64,000 nucleotides of DNA from Diphasiastrum complanatum (GCA_029204225.1 CM055095.1:21557252-21621251), one strand, 5' to 3'; shown: positions 10,271 to 21,469, counted from the first letter of the stretch. Notes: generated by a model not told the origin, from the letters alone. Program-made: numbers and translations.

Positions 10271-12379
10271 CTATTCAATCAATTTTTCTATATTTTCTAT
10301 TTCAGTATTAGGAACTGATAAAGCAACAGCTCCTTCTATAATCTCCCCCTCCTCTATTTCGGGAAGGGCCTCAATGCCTTTTAAGACAAGAGGAATATCT
10401 GCTACAAAATTGCCTTCCTCTGTATTAGGAAGGACTTTTATTTTTTTTTGATCATATAAAATAAGATCTGCATCTTGCACAACCTGAAAGGCTGTTAAGA
10501 TAGGAGCATATTCCTTTTGAGGGCCTTCGATTGCAGGTGCAATGCTTACACCGTACTGGGCAAAGGTTCTGATCAACTCTAGCCGAAATCTATATACATC
10601 ATCAAGAGTATACGACTCAAGAGTGAACTGTCATCACAAAACACGAGAATCAGCAAATTACAAACAATGATAGTAATAAAATATGAATCAGAATGAAATG
10701 AACTACAAATGAATAGAATATTGTCTTTTCAATATCTACGTCCATTAGTAAATTATACCATTCAAAAAATAACTTCGTATTGTATAGGACGAACCATGCA
10801 CAACTAAAAGCGTCATTCTGTTGTACACACTGCATATAGAGAACAAAAATTAGTAATATTATGATAGAAATTTTATTTATGTTATGACGATACATTTGAT
10901 TTAAGAAAAAAAATACATGCATATCAGAGATAAATTGAATATACCTTCAGAGATTTGATGGTTATATCTCCAATTGAAATTGCCGTTGTCGGTACTTTTC
11001 GAACGACATCATGAAGTAGAGAATCAAATCCTCTATGTGTATTTGCAGCTGAGTTTAATTTTACACATAGAAAATTTGATACTCCCTCCTTATTTATCTT
11101 TACAAATAAATGTTTAGGCTCCAATGCCGACTGCAACAACCAAGATACAAATATCGATAAATCCATATTTATGAAAAATTCCGTTCTTATTAACATAATG
11201 AGGCATGCAACAATTCAGAATAAAGCAACAAAAACAAAAGAGCAATCCCTACTTATTTTTATATGGAATCAAATAGAATTTCGCCATAGGACTGCACTCG
11301 ATAAAATAGACAGTCTTCTCAAAATTGGCTTCTTTCGCCTTTACCGCTCTTATGAAAAATGGACTAACTACAAAAACTGTACCATGAGAATCGAAACTAA
11401 TACTATTATGCAAAAATGAAACACTGGCCTCTACTATTGCATCTGAAATTTCTGAGGTCTTATCTTTAAGCTCGGCACAAAATTTAGGACCTAATCTAAA
11501 ATTTCTATGTGTATTTGGAAGAAAAAAATCAAAAAGTTTGTCGAGAAGATCAATTTTGTTAGCTAGGTAGGTCTCGTATTGATTATAATGGTCAGAATAA
11601 AAAAAAATCTGGGCTGGATCGTATGAAATTCTCACAAAAAGATTATGTACATGAGGGGTAGAAAGAGAAGTGAAAACATTATTTACAGATTTCTCTGTTA
11701 TTTTGTCTAGATCCTCTTGGGTAATCAACAATTTTGGTGATGAAACCTGCTGAGGAATTGGACGAATAATAGGAGGAGGACTGGGTGAAGATTCTCGATC
11801 TGAGTCAGATTCTCCAGTCATCTGACTCAGAGCTCAGGATGACACGGGGTCTTTTGGTAGGGATACGTCTAGGAGGAAGGGAAGCAGTTGGCCTTCGAGA
11901 TCCAGCCTTCTTGGGAACAACCTGCTTTCTCTTCCTCCTAGAGGTAGTAGGCATGTCGGTTCTATCTAGAGGCATGTTTCTGGAGGTGCTGGCATTATCT
12001 ACATGCAGACCAGAATATCTGTCTCGAAGCCTTTTGAAGATGACGAAATCCTTTGGCATGATGGTGACACGCTTACCATGCACTGCCAAAAGCAAGTATC
12101 CTCAAAAAATTGGGACAGAAAATCTTCTATAGCACCTTGCAAAGCCTGCATGGCTGTTACAGCAAAACGAACATCAAGCCCAAGTGACGGAGTGACATTT
12201 CGGACAGATCGACCGAAAGAAGCTCTAGGGATCAACAATTCAGTTGATCTCTGGAGTTTTCTGATCTTTGTAAGCCAAACCTGCTTCCTGCCACGCCTAC
12301 GGCCAGTACCAGGGGGAACACGGGAATGGGATGGCTATACAGTGGTGATGGCACGGGCGGTGGATTTAGTCCTGGCCAT
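10271..12379 (-). pseudogene. H3U-B: histone H3-like domain fused to a Ulp1/SENP-type protease
   Basis: Exon 1 (12,379-11,253) opens MARTKSTARA, almost the canonical H3 tail start: K4 is kept and the K9 position is A. Then come KIRKLQRSTELLIPRASF, ALQGAIEDFL, QFFEDTC and AVHGKRVTIMPKDF, the H3 fold. A basic then Ser/Asp/Pro-rich linker follows, and then the start of a C48 protease domain (VVSPFFIRA, KFYLIPYKN). Exon 2 (11,130-10,945) carries the catalytic HWSLN. Exon 3 (10,829 to about 10,725) carries QQNDAFSCAW with catalytic Gln and Cys. Exon 4 (10,627-10,271) carries YRFRLELI and an acidic tail. Such enzymes remove SUMO from lysines. Damage: TAG at 12,335-12,337, a 1-base loss near 12,087-12,091, frameshifts near 11,820 and in exon 2, and a lost donor after exon 3. 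Confidence 0.85.
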
Positions 12380-12464
12380 CATTCTCGGAAGAAGAAAATC
12401 AACAAAAAGAAGTTTGAAATAAACAAAAGTGGATCAAAACAAAAAAATTTGCGACAAATGGGAG

Positions 12465-13845
12465 CTTGAGATCGATACCAGCACTGAATATCGGTTTCGA
12501 GCACAAGATCTATAGAGATTATATGTAGAAAAAGATGTGCGCTCGAAAGCGATATTGCACAGCAGGCGGTATCGAACTCAAGCGCACTGTGAGAGAGCGG
12601 AAGCCTGAAGGATGAAAGAGCACGCTTGAGAGCGATATCAGGAGCTAAAAGCGAGAATTTTGCAAAAAAAAATAAAAATTTCGAGGGCTTATATATACGA
12701 AATTTTTGTACGTGTGAAAAGACGGTCGAGACACATGTCGTCAGATGATTAGACCACGTGGAATGTCCGTACTGATTATGATATACCAATTATGAGGCCA
12801 CGTGGGCTGAGACACGTGCGCGAATCCCTGATCGATGCGTGTCATTCTCGCACGTGACAGATGTCAGATCTATCCTTTTAGGTACGACGCATTTATTTTG
12901 CCAATCAAAAGTCGACACGTGTTCCTTCGTCACTTTTTCACACGTGCAAAATAATTTTTATAAATAGATCTTTTTGGGAACGAATTCTCATGCAAATTCA
13001 CGTTTGCTTTGTCGGATATCGATTTCAAGCGCGCCGCTTGCTCTCATTACAACTCGTTGGCTATTATGCGCCTGGATCCGATACTGCATCGTATGGTATC
13101 GCATTCAAGCGCATCTCGCATACCTTTTCTTTTCTGGTCATTGTTCTTGCGTTTGGATCTGATACTCCAACTTCAAAAATCTCTCTCGAGCGTTCGTTGA
13201 TTGGACGTGCTTGTCGAACCAGGGGTTTACGCCTGAGAGCGATATCTTTGTTTAAAATGTCTAATTTTGAATCCAGTTTAGTTTCTTTTTTTAATGAATT
13301 TTTGAGACACGTGTCGTCTGATGATTAGTCCACGTGAAATGTCTATACTGACAATGATGACCAAATTATAAGGACACGTGGGCTGTGACACGTGCGCGAA
13401 TCCCTTGACGACGCGTGTCCGTGATAGATGTCAGATCAATCATTCAAGGTACGATGCATTTATTTGGGCCAATCACATGTCGACACGTGTTCCTTCGCCA
13501 CTTCTCCACACGTGCAAAAAAATTTATATAAATAGGTATTTTTCGGCTCAGATTTTCACGCAAATTTATGATTTCTTTGTCGGATATCGATTTCAAGCGC
13601 GTCGCTTGCTCTCATTACGTCTCGTTGACTATTATGTGCCTGGATCCAACACTGCATCCTCCGGTATCGCATTCAAGCGCGTTTCGTATCCCTTTTCTTT
13701 CCTGCTTGTTGTACTTGCGCTTGGATCCGATACTCCAGCTTCCAATATCTCTTGCGAGCGCACGTTGCCTGGACTTGCTTGTCTGACCTGGGGTTTGCGC
13801 CTGAGAGCGATATTTGGAACTTCAGTTCTGTTATTTTTGTTTAAA
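12465..13845. promoter_or_regulatory. Divergent promoter region of H3U-B and P1-B with iterated leader motif
   Basis: On the H3U-B side TATATATAAGC lies on the minus strand at 12,688-12,698. On the P1-B side TATA elements occur twice, at about 12,955-12,968 and 13,523-13,536, because the region is duplicated. G-boxes (CACGTG) cluster at about 12,754, 12,799, 12,813, 12,850, 12,915, 12,941 and at the matching sites of the second copy. The leaders carry about a dozen copies of a TATCG-N-CAAGCGC type motif in both orientations, e.g. 12,569-12,584, 12,622-12,639, 13,015-13,032, 13,096-13,112, 13,582-13,600 and 13,662-13,680. Confidence 0.6.
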
Positions 13846-13890
13846 ATGTCAAATTTTGAATCCAATTTGGTTTCTTTTTTTAATGAATTT
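12728..13890 (+). repeat. Tandem duplication of the P1-B promoter, leader and first codons
   Basis: Copy 1 is about 12,728-13,303 and copy 2 about 13,304-13,890, a unit of about 580 bases. Both contain the G-boxes, TATA, motif-rich leader and a start codon followed by MSNFES-LVSFFNEF (ATG at 13,257 and 13,846). Copy 1 then runs directly into the start of copy 2, so its frame is cut short. The second copy leads into the P1-B body. Confidence 0.85.
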
Positions 13891-15326
13891 GGTAATACTA
13901 ATAGGTATTCTACCTTCTACAACTGAGGGCCCTGGTGTGGAGGCTGTTTCTGAGATATATCTCAGATTTAAGTCCTTGTTCAATACTCCGTTATTCAGGT
14001 CTCAGAATAAAGACATGATTCATTATCAGGACTTGGTGGCACTCGATAAGCATATCTATAAAGCTAAGCTTGATAGAATGTTTACCAAGTTACATAATGA
14101 TTTCAAGTCTGTAGATGAGTGTCCAATTCATAATAAAAAATGTAGATTTGTTGATTTTCAGTCTGCTTTTGTTTTTTTCCTTTTGTTAAATATTTCTAAC
14201 GATTTGGACTCTGTGCCCTCCACTTCTAAAGCAGCTTCTTCTAGTGGTACAAAGTCTAAAAAGTCAAAGATTGTAGATATAGAAACCTTTTTTATTGATA
14301 CGAGTGTTGATTTAGATGATTGTTCTGAATTTGATCCTACTCGAAATAGGTCTACCTTTATAGGCCCTAGAACACCCACCACCCTTTCTCCTTCTGATAA
14401 ATGTTTGATCACTTTGCCTACTTATAATATAGATAATAATTTCTTTTTGACAATGTCGGATATATTGGATCTTTTTTACTTCACTGAAGTTGAGACTCTT
14501 TGTATTTTGAGCAAAGAGCTTGATGAATTTTCGGATATTATTGATTTTGATGCTGATGATCTTCTCCTTGGTGTTGACGATGTACATAATGATAGATTTT
14601 ATTCAGGGAAAGATTGCTTGAAAATGGATGTGGAGGAAATGCGCAACAAAGAAGATGATCTGCCTTCTGAGGAGGAGTTTCTTAGAATCCAAAGTCAACT
14701 TAAATTTCCACAGCCAACTGCCTATTCACCAACAATATTGACATCGAAAGGTGGACATAATATTGATGGTGAGACAGTAATCAAAGAAGACAAAGCCGAA
14801 TGTGTAAGTTTTTGTCTCTTATCAAGTACTAGTAGATTTTTTATGTCAGATTATATACTGGAGCTTACTTTGTTTTTTATCATTTCAAAAAACAATTTTC
14901 CTTGATGATTGCGCAATTCATCGAGGAGGGCAAAAATCTTCTGCGGGAGAATTTTCAAGAGATCATGCACTCGGGCACTATCTAAAGTCCTTCAAGAATA
15001 ATGAGATAAGTGTTGCCCATTCAAAGTTTCATCAACATGGTGAAACTATGATTATGGCAATCAAGGCACTGTCTCATTTTCTTGGAGGACATAATTTTAA
15101 TAAGGTGCATAAAATAATTTTTGTAAAGAAAACTATTGCGGTTAAAATTTTAGGATATGGACCAGTGAATTCCATGTTCAGATTATCTCATTTTGCAGTG
15201 TGTGCTGCTTACGTTGATCTTAGTAAGCATGAAAACTATGAGCTATTGGATCCATACGAAAGAAAAAAATTGTTGCATGATTCTAAGTTGCAACTTTCAT
15301 TGGAAAAAATATTGGAAGCAGATTAG
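13846..15326 (+). pseudogene. P1-B: unrecognised two-exon protein, nearly intact
   Basis: The start is ATG 13,846 (MSNFESNLVSFF). One frameshift near 13,890-13,920 leads into a long open frame to a GTAAGT donor after 14,803. Exon 2 begins about 14,850-14,900 and ends at the TAG at 15,324-15,326. Features in order: LDRMFTKL, the CPIHNKKCRFVDFQS segment with two cysteines, a hydrophobic VFFLL stretch, a long acidic Ser/Asp-rich middle, then a more compact end containing HGETMIMAIKALSHFLGG and LDPYERKKLL. P1-A at 2.9-3.6 kb matches only the first part. The family is not recognised. The gene is divergent to H3U-B and converges on G4 with a gap of 60 bases. Confidence 0.6.
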
Positions 15327-15386
15327 ATACTGCTGAATTGTACTTTGTAAATATTTTTATTTAATATACAAAATTTTATTGTGTGT

Positions 15387-18070
15387 CTATAGCCTACTGG
15401 CTTGTATAAATTTGCATGCTTTTTGAAATTTTTTATAATCCGTCAATTTTGTATTATGACGAATTTGGATTCTTCTGTAAAACCATTGAAAAAGTTGCAG
15501 TATATAGCTGTTTTTTGTGCTAGTCCCGCCATGTTGTGTACTTTTATGAAATGCCGCTCTTGCTTGCCAATGAGATTTTTCCATTCCTTGCGATGACCAT
15601 ATTCTAAGACTTCCACTATTTCTTGCAAAGAATGTCGAATGATGTCGTAATATGTGCTGCATGTCATAAAAACACAATCTAAATCAGTAACAAAAGTATC
15701 TAATTTAATTGCACATATTTGTCTATGGTAGTGTAAAATCAAAATCTTACCATATAATGTGTTATATGATCAACACCCCATGCACTCTGAACTGCATCCA
15801 CAAATTCATTGGTTGTTTTCTGTATCATTTGAACATCAGTATTTGAAAATTTATTTTTTCTCAAGTATTTCACCATGTTGTCTAACTTTTTTCAAACTTC
15901 TACTTTGTGTATACGAGTAGAACCTTCTTCTTCGAAATCTTGAGTTGCTGCAATAATTTCTTTCCAAACCGTGTATTGAACCTTAAACTGTTTGCCAGAA
16001 TAATTTGATAAAAATCTTCGAGCTTTAAATCCTCCAATGCTCGGCTTGCATGGAATATTTCATGTTTTACCTGATAAATTGTCATCTTTTTTTATTTTAA
16101 CGTGGCCTTTATGTAAGCTTGCTTTGGACAACACATCCTCTCATCTGGAAATAGCTTCCTTTGCAGAGGCCTCTGGCTCGGAATTCCATGCAAACAAGAT
16201 GTGAAGATATATTATTTTTTCTATAATACGCACCTCTGCATGCAATGTACAGATATGAACATTTCGTAGAGTAATCGGTAGTACAGGTTTCCAATTAGGA
16301 TCTTCTCGATCTCTTGATATTCATGTACTCCTTGTCATGTCTTTTGCTATTTTCATGCAGTACAAACAAGGGTGTTTAGAGTTGGCGCCATGAGATACAT
16401 TGAACATACATTTTAATGTCTTTAAATCTTCTACTAGATGCCATTCAATGTTGAAAGTGCCAATTCTAGGAATATTGAGTGGAACTCCCTCCATGTGATT
16501 TTTTATGGTGGCAAGATATAAATTTTCTCTTAAATATCCATAAGAGAATGTTATGGTCTTCTTTCAGCACCTATAAAAGAATACAAAAACGTGATTAGCC
16601 TCGTAATATTAACACAGAGAAGATTTTAGATATGAAATCCATATTCAAATTATTATCCCTATTTATTATGCAAAGGAACTGCTATACCTGAAATGCTGCC
16701 AACCACCAGATATCATTTTCTGATTGAACACTGAAATTGAGGCCTTCTGAGTCCTCTGAATTTGAAAGTGCTCCATTCATGATTGTGAGACTGACTCTTT
16801 TCATTTTTTGTCCTTTTATAATTTTAGACTCATCTAACTTGAGAACAACTATCAACTTATTATTGACATTCTCATTTGTAGTACCGTAAAAATCTATGAT
16901 GAATGTTAATAACTGATTAATGTCAATAAATAAATTGTTGGAATTGTTATATGCTAGACTTTCTCCTTTCGAGCAATAGACTTCATTGATATGAGATGGA
17001 TTACCATGGAAACTTTTTAATATTTACCTGTGCAAATGCCTCCTTTATCATCTTAAACATTGTTGCATATGCTTCCCTACTGATGCTAGAAAATTCACAT
17101 GCCCCTGAAGCAATGTAGTGTCTAATATTTTTCCAACTTCATCCTTAATGTTATCAGTAACTGAAGCCTTAATCTTTTTCATTTTGTTATTATTTAACAT
17201 TGATTTCATAGATTTAGAAGTCAAGATAGAGCCTAGTGAGTTTCCAATTGAAATCTCATCGATCAAATGGTCTTCAACCACAATGCTGATCTGCATTGCA
17301 AACATAATGTTCATGAAAATCTCACTAGAAATTAGGACACTCATAGTATTCACAACAGTATATAATAAGCAAATCAACAGAAAGTTGAAATGCATAAATA
17401 ACAAAATTAGTGATTATGAATAAATCAAAAAGTTCAAGCAATTTTTAGTACCAAATAAGCTATAACTTGAATGTACGGATTCGTCTTTTTCTATGACCTC
17501 CTCTAGATGATAGATCACATATATCCTTGTTTACCAGTCTTTTCCTCTTGTTGCTTTGGACCTTTCTGTTGAGCACATCCATATCTTTAACAAGAGACAA
17601 ATATGAGATACGCATGGATTGAAATGCAATTTTTATCTCATCATTACTAGTTGTATAATGATGCAAAGAAGATTTCAACCTTTGGATCTCCTCTTTGAGC
17701 ATCTCATTTTCATCCAAACAAGTTTTTATCTTTGTAGATTTTTCTTCGCACTCCTTTGATATTTTCCTTAATTCCTCTTCCAAATAATGTATTCTTTGCA
17801 TTGAATGTGCATTCCCATAGAGCATCAAATTCTCACAGTAACCAAAGAGGCCATTTTTACCATGACACATATAGATTATTAACTGACTCACCGAATGAAA
17901 ATCTGGATGTTGCAATGAACATGGATCAATAGGATACAATGTTCGTGATGACCATAAATCTACATGTTTTAGCTTTTCCTCCCTATATCGGACCATATCA
18001 CAAGTTGACAATTTGGGTTGCTTTGAATTTCTTGTCCTGAGCGGAGCATATTCTGGTGACAGATCCACAT
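15387..18070 (-). pseudogene. G4: transposase-like gene, probable DDE/RNase H fold, decayed
   Basis: Four exons are inferred on the minus strand: about 18,070-17,460, 17,290-16,688 (acceptor TGCAATGCAG), 16,570-15,751 (donor GTAAGA) and 15,656-15,387. Exon 1 holds a coiled coil (YLEEELRKISKECEEK). Exon 2 has IRHYIASGACEF and LIVVLKLDESKI. Exon 3 has EWHLVEDLK, then a CLYC cysteine pair and later IHKVEV. Exon 4 opens HILRHHSTFF and has SSQGMEKSH followed by TQHGG. The D of KLDE, the D of VEDLK and the E of GMEKSH could form a DDE triad. This resembles large uncharacterised transposase-like proteins of other eukaryotes, but I cannot name the superfamily. There is one frameshift near 17,010, one near 17,100, and four in-frame stops in exon 3, all TGA. 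Confidence 0.55.
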
Positions 18071-18169
18071 GAAGATGATAAAGCTTTGTTATCAGTACAG
18101 TAGTATAGTAACAAACAACACAATGACAATAACAAAACTAGAGATGGCGCTAATGACTCTGTTGGAGAT

Positions 18170-18366
18170 AGAGATGGCGTAGGCTTTCTTCAGAAATGTC
18201 ACTTCTAATTTAAATTTTTGAGTGTTCCCAACTATTGGGAGGGAATATTTCAGCATTTTAAAAAATTATATCTTAACTATGGTTAAACACTAGTGAATTT
18301 TGATGTGACTAAACTAAGGTGCATTCATTTACATGGAAAGTAGTGCGGGCAGATGCGTAAAGAAGT
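18170..18366 (+). repeat. Dispersed repeat, copy 1 (second copy at 50,888-51,084)
   Basis: About 195 bases starting GAGATGGCGTAGGCTT and ending GATGCGTAAAGAAG, highly similar to 50,888-51,084 in the same orientation. A shared internal block reads ATTGGGAGGGAATATTT. No clear terminal inverted repeats. It may be a MITE or another short element. It sits about 100 bases upstream of the first recognised G4 exon. Confidence 0.75.
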
Positions 18367-18369
18367 TAG

Positions 18370-18675
18370 AAAATGATATTATAATTACTTTATAGTTATT
18401 TTTCTCTCTCCTACATGGCATTTCTTATAGGGCCCTCTTTGGGCCCATATTTTTTCTAATGGTTAGTCAACTGCTTGGATGGTGTTAGAGCCAAAAAATC
18501 AGCATACAAACCTACAAAACAATTTCATAACAAAAACTCATACAACTATTGTCTCATGGGAAAATCATAGAACTACTCATCATAATTGAAGATTCTGCTC
18601 AAAAAAACAACTAAGCTTCACAAATGTATCATAAAATTTACATATTTGTCATTGGAAAGCTCAAAAAGACATGTA
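18370..18675. other. AT-rich DNA, no gene seen
   Basis: No coding region or repeat could be supported between the dispersed repeat and the hairpin. Confidence 0.4.
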
Positions 18676-18679
18676 AAGG

Positions 18680-18765
18680 GAGGTCGGAATAGCCCTCAGA
18701 ATAGACACTAGTATACTGTTAAAACCAGCATGGTCTATTCCGACCTCCATTCCAACCCTGAAAGT
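18680..18765. repeat. Hairpin repeat related to those at 7.6-8.1 kb
   Basis: Near-perfect arms GAGGTCGGAATAG and CTATTCCGACCTC with a central TATACTGTTAAAACC. Alignment with 8,005-8,085 shows the same order (ATGTA, AGGTCGGAA, TATACTG/TATATTG, TTCCAACC) in the same orientation. The two sites bracket the four-gene cluster. Confidence 0.6.
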
Positions 18766-18769
18766 ATCT

Positions 18770-19185
18770 CTGAGATCTGCTATAGAATTTGTGCCTCAAA
18801 TGCTATGATGATGATCAGCCCAGTAACCAATAATGAAACCTGCAAAACAAAAACCAGTATTGTAGTTTGTTAAGTTTATTACCACAAAAAATAATTGTAA
18901 CAAATTAATTTTACACAAAGAACAACAAACATCCATATGGAATTCTGTGTATGCACCAAAAAACTAGATGTCTAGTTGATGAATAAGGATTTGGCATTAG
19001 AATAGCCATTGGAATAGGCGCTGATTTAACAAATCCCATAGATCCGTCATTATTTTTTGCGGACAGAAGTTGGTTCTTCGGTGAGTTCTAATTTGCAAAC
19101 CACTTTGTATTGCTAAAAATCATGATTGCACGTTCCTTTGCAATGTATGTTGTTTGGCGCCCTTTCTGATTGAAGGAATATTCTG
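18770..19185. other. Spacer before the CACTA remnant
   Basis: AT-rich, no supported gene. It may include decayed CACTA sequence upstream of the recognisable exon. Confidence 0.4.
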
Positions 19186-19224
19186 TTATTCATGACTATT
19201 GTTGCACATGTATTGTGTAGGACG

Positions 19225-19489
19225 ATGACTCACACTCACATGACTATCGAAGAATTCAACCAGATGTTGCCATGTAATCCACAAGATTCAGATGTGCAAG
19301 CACACAAGAGCCACGACTTTCCTCGCATACACCTCTCATGAACTTGCACGAAGATATGTCCCAAGGAAATACAGTACACGAGGATGTGTCATTCACAACG
19401 CATGATCACGAGGGGGACATGGATGACATGATGGATGCATTCCTCACAAACCCACCCGAGGCCACATTGACAAGGGAATAAGAGATGAT
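19225..19489 (+). pseudogene. CACTA (En/Spm) TNP2-like transposase exon, 5' part
   Basis: After an acceptor-like TTGTGTAG the plus strand reads MTHTHMTIEEFNQM, then, after a frameshift, an acidic DHEGDMDDMMDAFL. It breaks at copia 2 and resumes at 25,177 in register (target duplication ATGAT) with CGLASTPLYEG. This matches the region just before the TNP2 transposase core of CACTA elements, where PLY-G and LNLK--WSD motifs are conserved. Decayed by frameshift and stops. Confidence 0.6.
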
Positions 19490-20266
19490 TGTAGGAAAAA
19501 TAGTAATTATTCTTCCACAGAGAACACGATGCAAGTTCAAATAAATCAGACTAATATCAGTGTCTTCAATCGTGATTTTATCTAATCTATCTACTAATAG
19601 AACATTATTTATTCTGATTGAATATGTGTGCAAAAATTATACGCGGAAGTATGAGACAACTTAAGACAATTTAGACAATAAGAAACTATTGATCAAAAAT
19701 AGATTTTTTATAACTCTGAATCAGATTCATTAATATACATTTCTTGTTGTCTTATCTCGTTGTTGTGTCTCTGATTGAGTTGTTTTTCAACAAGTAGTGC
19801 AAATGTATTTATATTGCTATAGGACAGGTCTTTTGGCCTTTTATTTACTATAACAGTAGAAATTCAACCATTTATGAAGGTTGATATTCAAATAGACGCT
19901 TTGTTTCTAGGCTCAAATAAATTCTGTTCGTGAATATTTTGTGACAGTATGTCTCTTTGTCTCAGCTTCATGTTTCGTGAATTATTCGCGACACTTGTCT
20001 CTTCACGACATTTTCGTCTTTCGTGTTCGCGATAGATGACAATTGTTGAGCTTGAAGGAAGCTAGAATATTTTGCGAACTGTTCGAGATAGTTTTGCGAC
20101 TTCTAAGGCTTGAACAAGACACTGTTTCGCGAATCTTTCGTGAATCTTTTGTGTTGGTCATGAATAGAAAAGTTGTGAGTTCGCGTCCATTTCTTTCTCA
20201 TCCTTTGTCAAGTAAACTGTGGGCTTTGTTGGTAGAATCAAGATCTGTTTGATCAATTGTTCTACA
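19490..20266 (-). repeat. Copia 2 3' LTR
   Basis: 777 bases. Compared with the right LTR it holds an extra segment of about 70 bases near 20,045-20,120 and lacks a short duplication near 24,605-24,630. It contains several TTCGCGAA-like palindromes. Confidence 0.9.
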
Positions 20267-20725
20267 GCTCCCTCTCAAAGTGGTAGTTGGATTAACCCCA
20301 ATCTTATTCGCTACTTCTCGAACAAGACTTTACTTAGTGGCCTTGTAAAGATATCAGTTGTCATTTCCTTTGTGGGTATGAAGACTGTCGTCAGTATCTT
20401 CTTCTTGACTAAGTCCCAAATCACATGATACTTGATAGCTATGTGCTTTTTTTTCGAGTGAAATACAGGATTTTTCATAAGATAGATTGTTGAAGTGTTT
20501 GTTATCCATTAACAAGACATAAGGTTCAGAACTAGATTCATCAAATCCTTCCAATATCTATTTAATCCAGATCAACTCATTTGCCATCTTGGCTACTGCT
20601 ACATGTTCCACTTCACAGGAAGATTGAGCTACTGTTGTTTGCTTCTTGCTAATCCATAGTATGGCTGCACCAAATGCTAGAGTACAACCTCCTGAAATAC
20701 TTTTGCTATCATCCTTCATGGATGC

Positions 20726-21469
20726 CTAGCTTGAGTCACTGTATGATTCAATGTGAAATTCCGCTTTCTTTGAATAACACAGTCCATAGTCTTTTGTTTT
20801 CTGGAGATATTGTAGTACTCTCTTTGCCAACTTCCAATGTAACAATCCTGGGTTCTGATTATATTGGCTCAGCCTGTATACTGCAAATGCTATATCAGGT
20901 CTGGTGTTGTCTACTAGATATAACAATGATCCAATCAGCCTGCGATAGGGTGTTCTGGCCATTCGTTCTTCTTCCTCGAGGGTCTGCGGACAATCTGCCT
21001 TGTTCAATATTGTTCGAGGTATCATGGGAGTTTGCACACCTTTGCATTCGAGCATGTTGAAGTCTTCAATGATCTTTTGAGTGTATTTTTGTTGATGAAG
21101 ATACAACTTACCACCTTCAAAGTCTCTCACAATCTGCAAGCCTAGATAGGAAATTAAGTCAACATAAACAGCTAAAATGAATATTTCATTTTGGACATAT
21201 TTGATATAGACATTTGATTCAACAAATAGTGGTCTGAAGCCTGTGGAATGTAGTGCTTCGTCCTTCTTTCTATACCATTGTCTTGCTGCTTGTTTGAGAC
21301 CATAAATGCTTTTATTCATGTGACATATGTATTCTGGATATTCTTGGCTTACAAAACCAAGTGGTTGGTCCATGAATAAGTCTTCTTCTAATTCCTCATG
21401 CAAGAAAGCAATTTTCTCATCCACAATATGGATTTTCAAATCATGAGCCACTTCATACACGAATAACAA
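20726..21469 (-). pseudogene. Copia 2 reverse transcriptase fragment (RVT_2)
   Basis: Contains the typical copia segments DLKIHIVDEKIAFLHEEL, MDQPLGF, IYGLKQAARQWYRK, the AVYVDLISYLG region (the active-site YVDD is damaged) and NTRPDIAFAVYRLSQY. Flanking RT sequence continues in other frames, so it is disrupted. Confidence 0.85.

Noticed and set aside
15048-15326. A separate small gene starting at 15,048
   Set aside because: It is the continuation of P1-B exon 2, which is open upstream to about 14,900.
8397-18070. Cluster as a Polinton/adenovirus-like or giant-virus insertion because of the C48 protease
   Set aside because: No protein-primed polymerase, capsid, packaging ATPase or retroviral-type integrase is visible, and the genes have spliceosomal introns.
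8397-18170. Terminal inverted repeats for the four-gene cluster
   Set aside because: I compared the D-side and G4-side flanks and saw no convincing inverted repeat. Only the hairpin direct repeats farther out were found.
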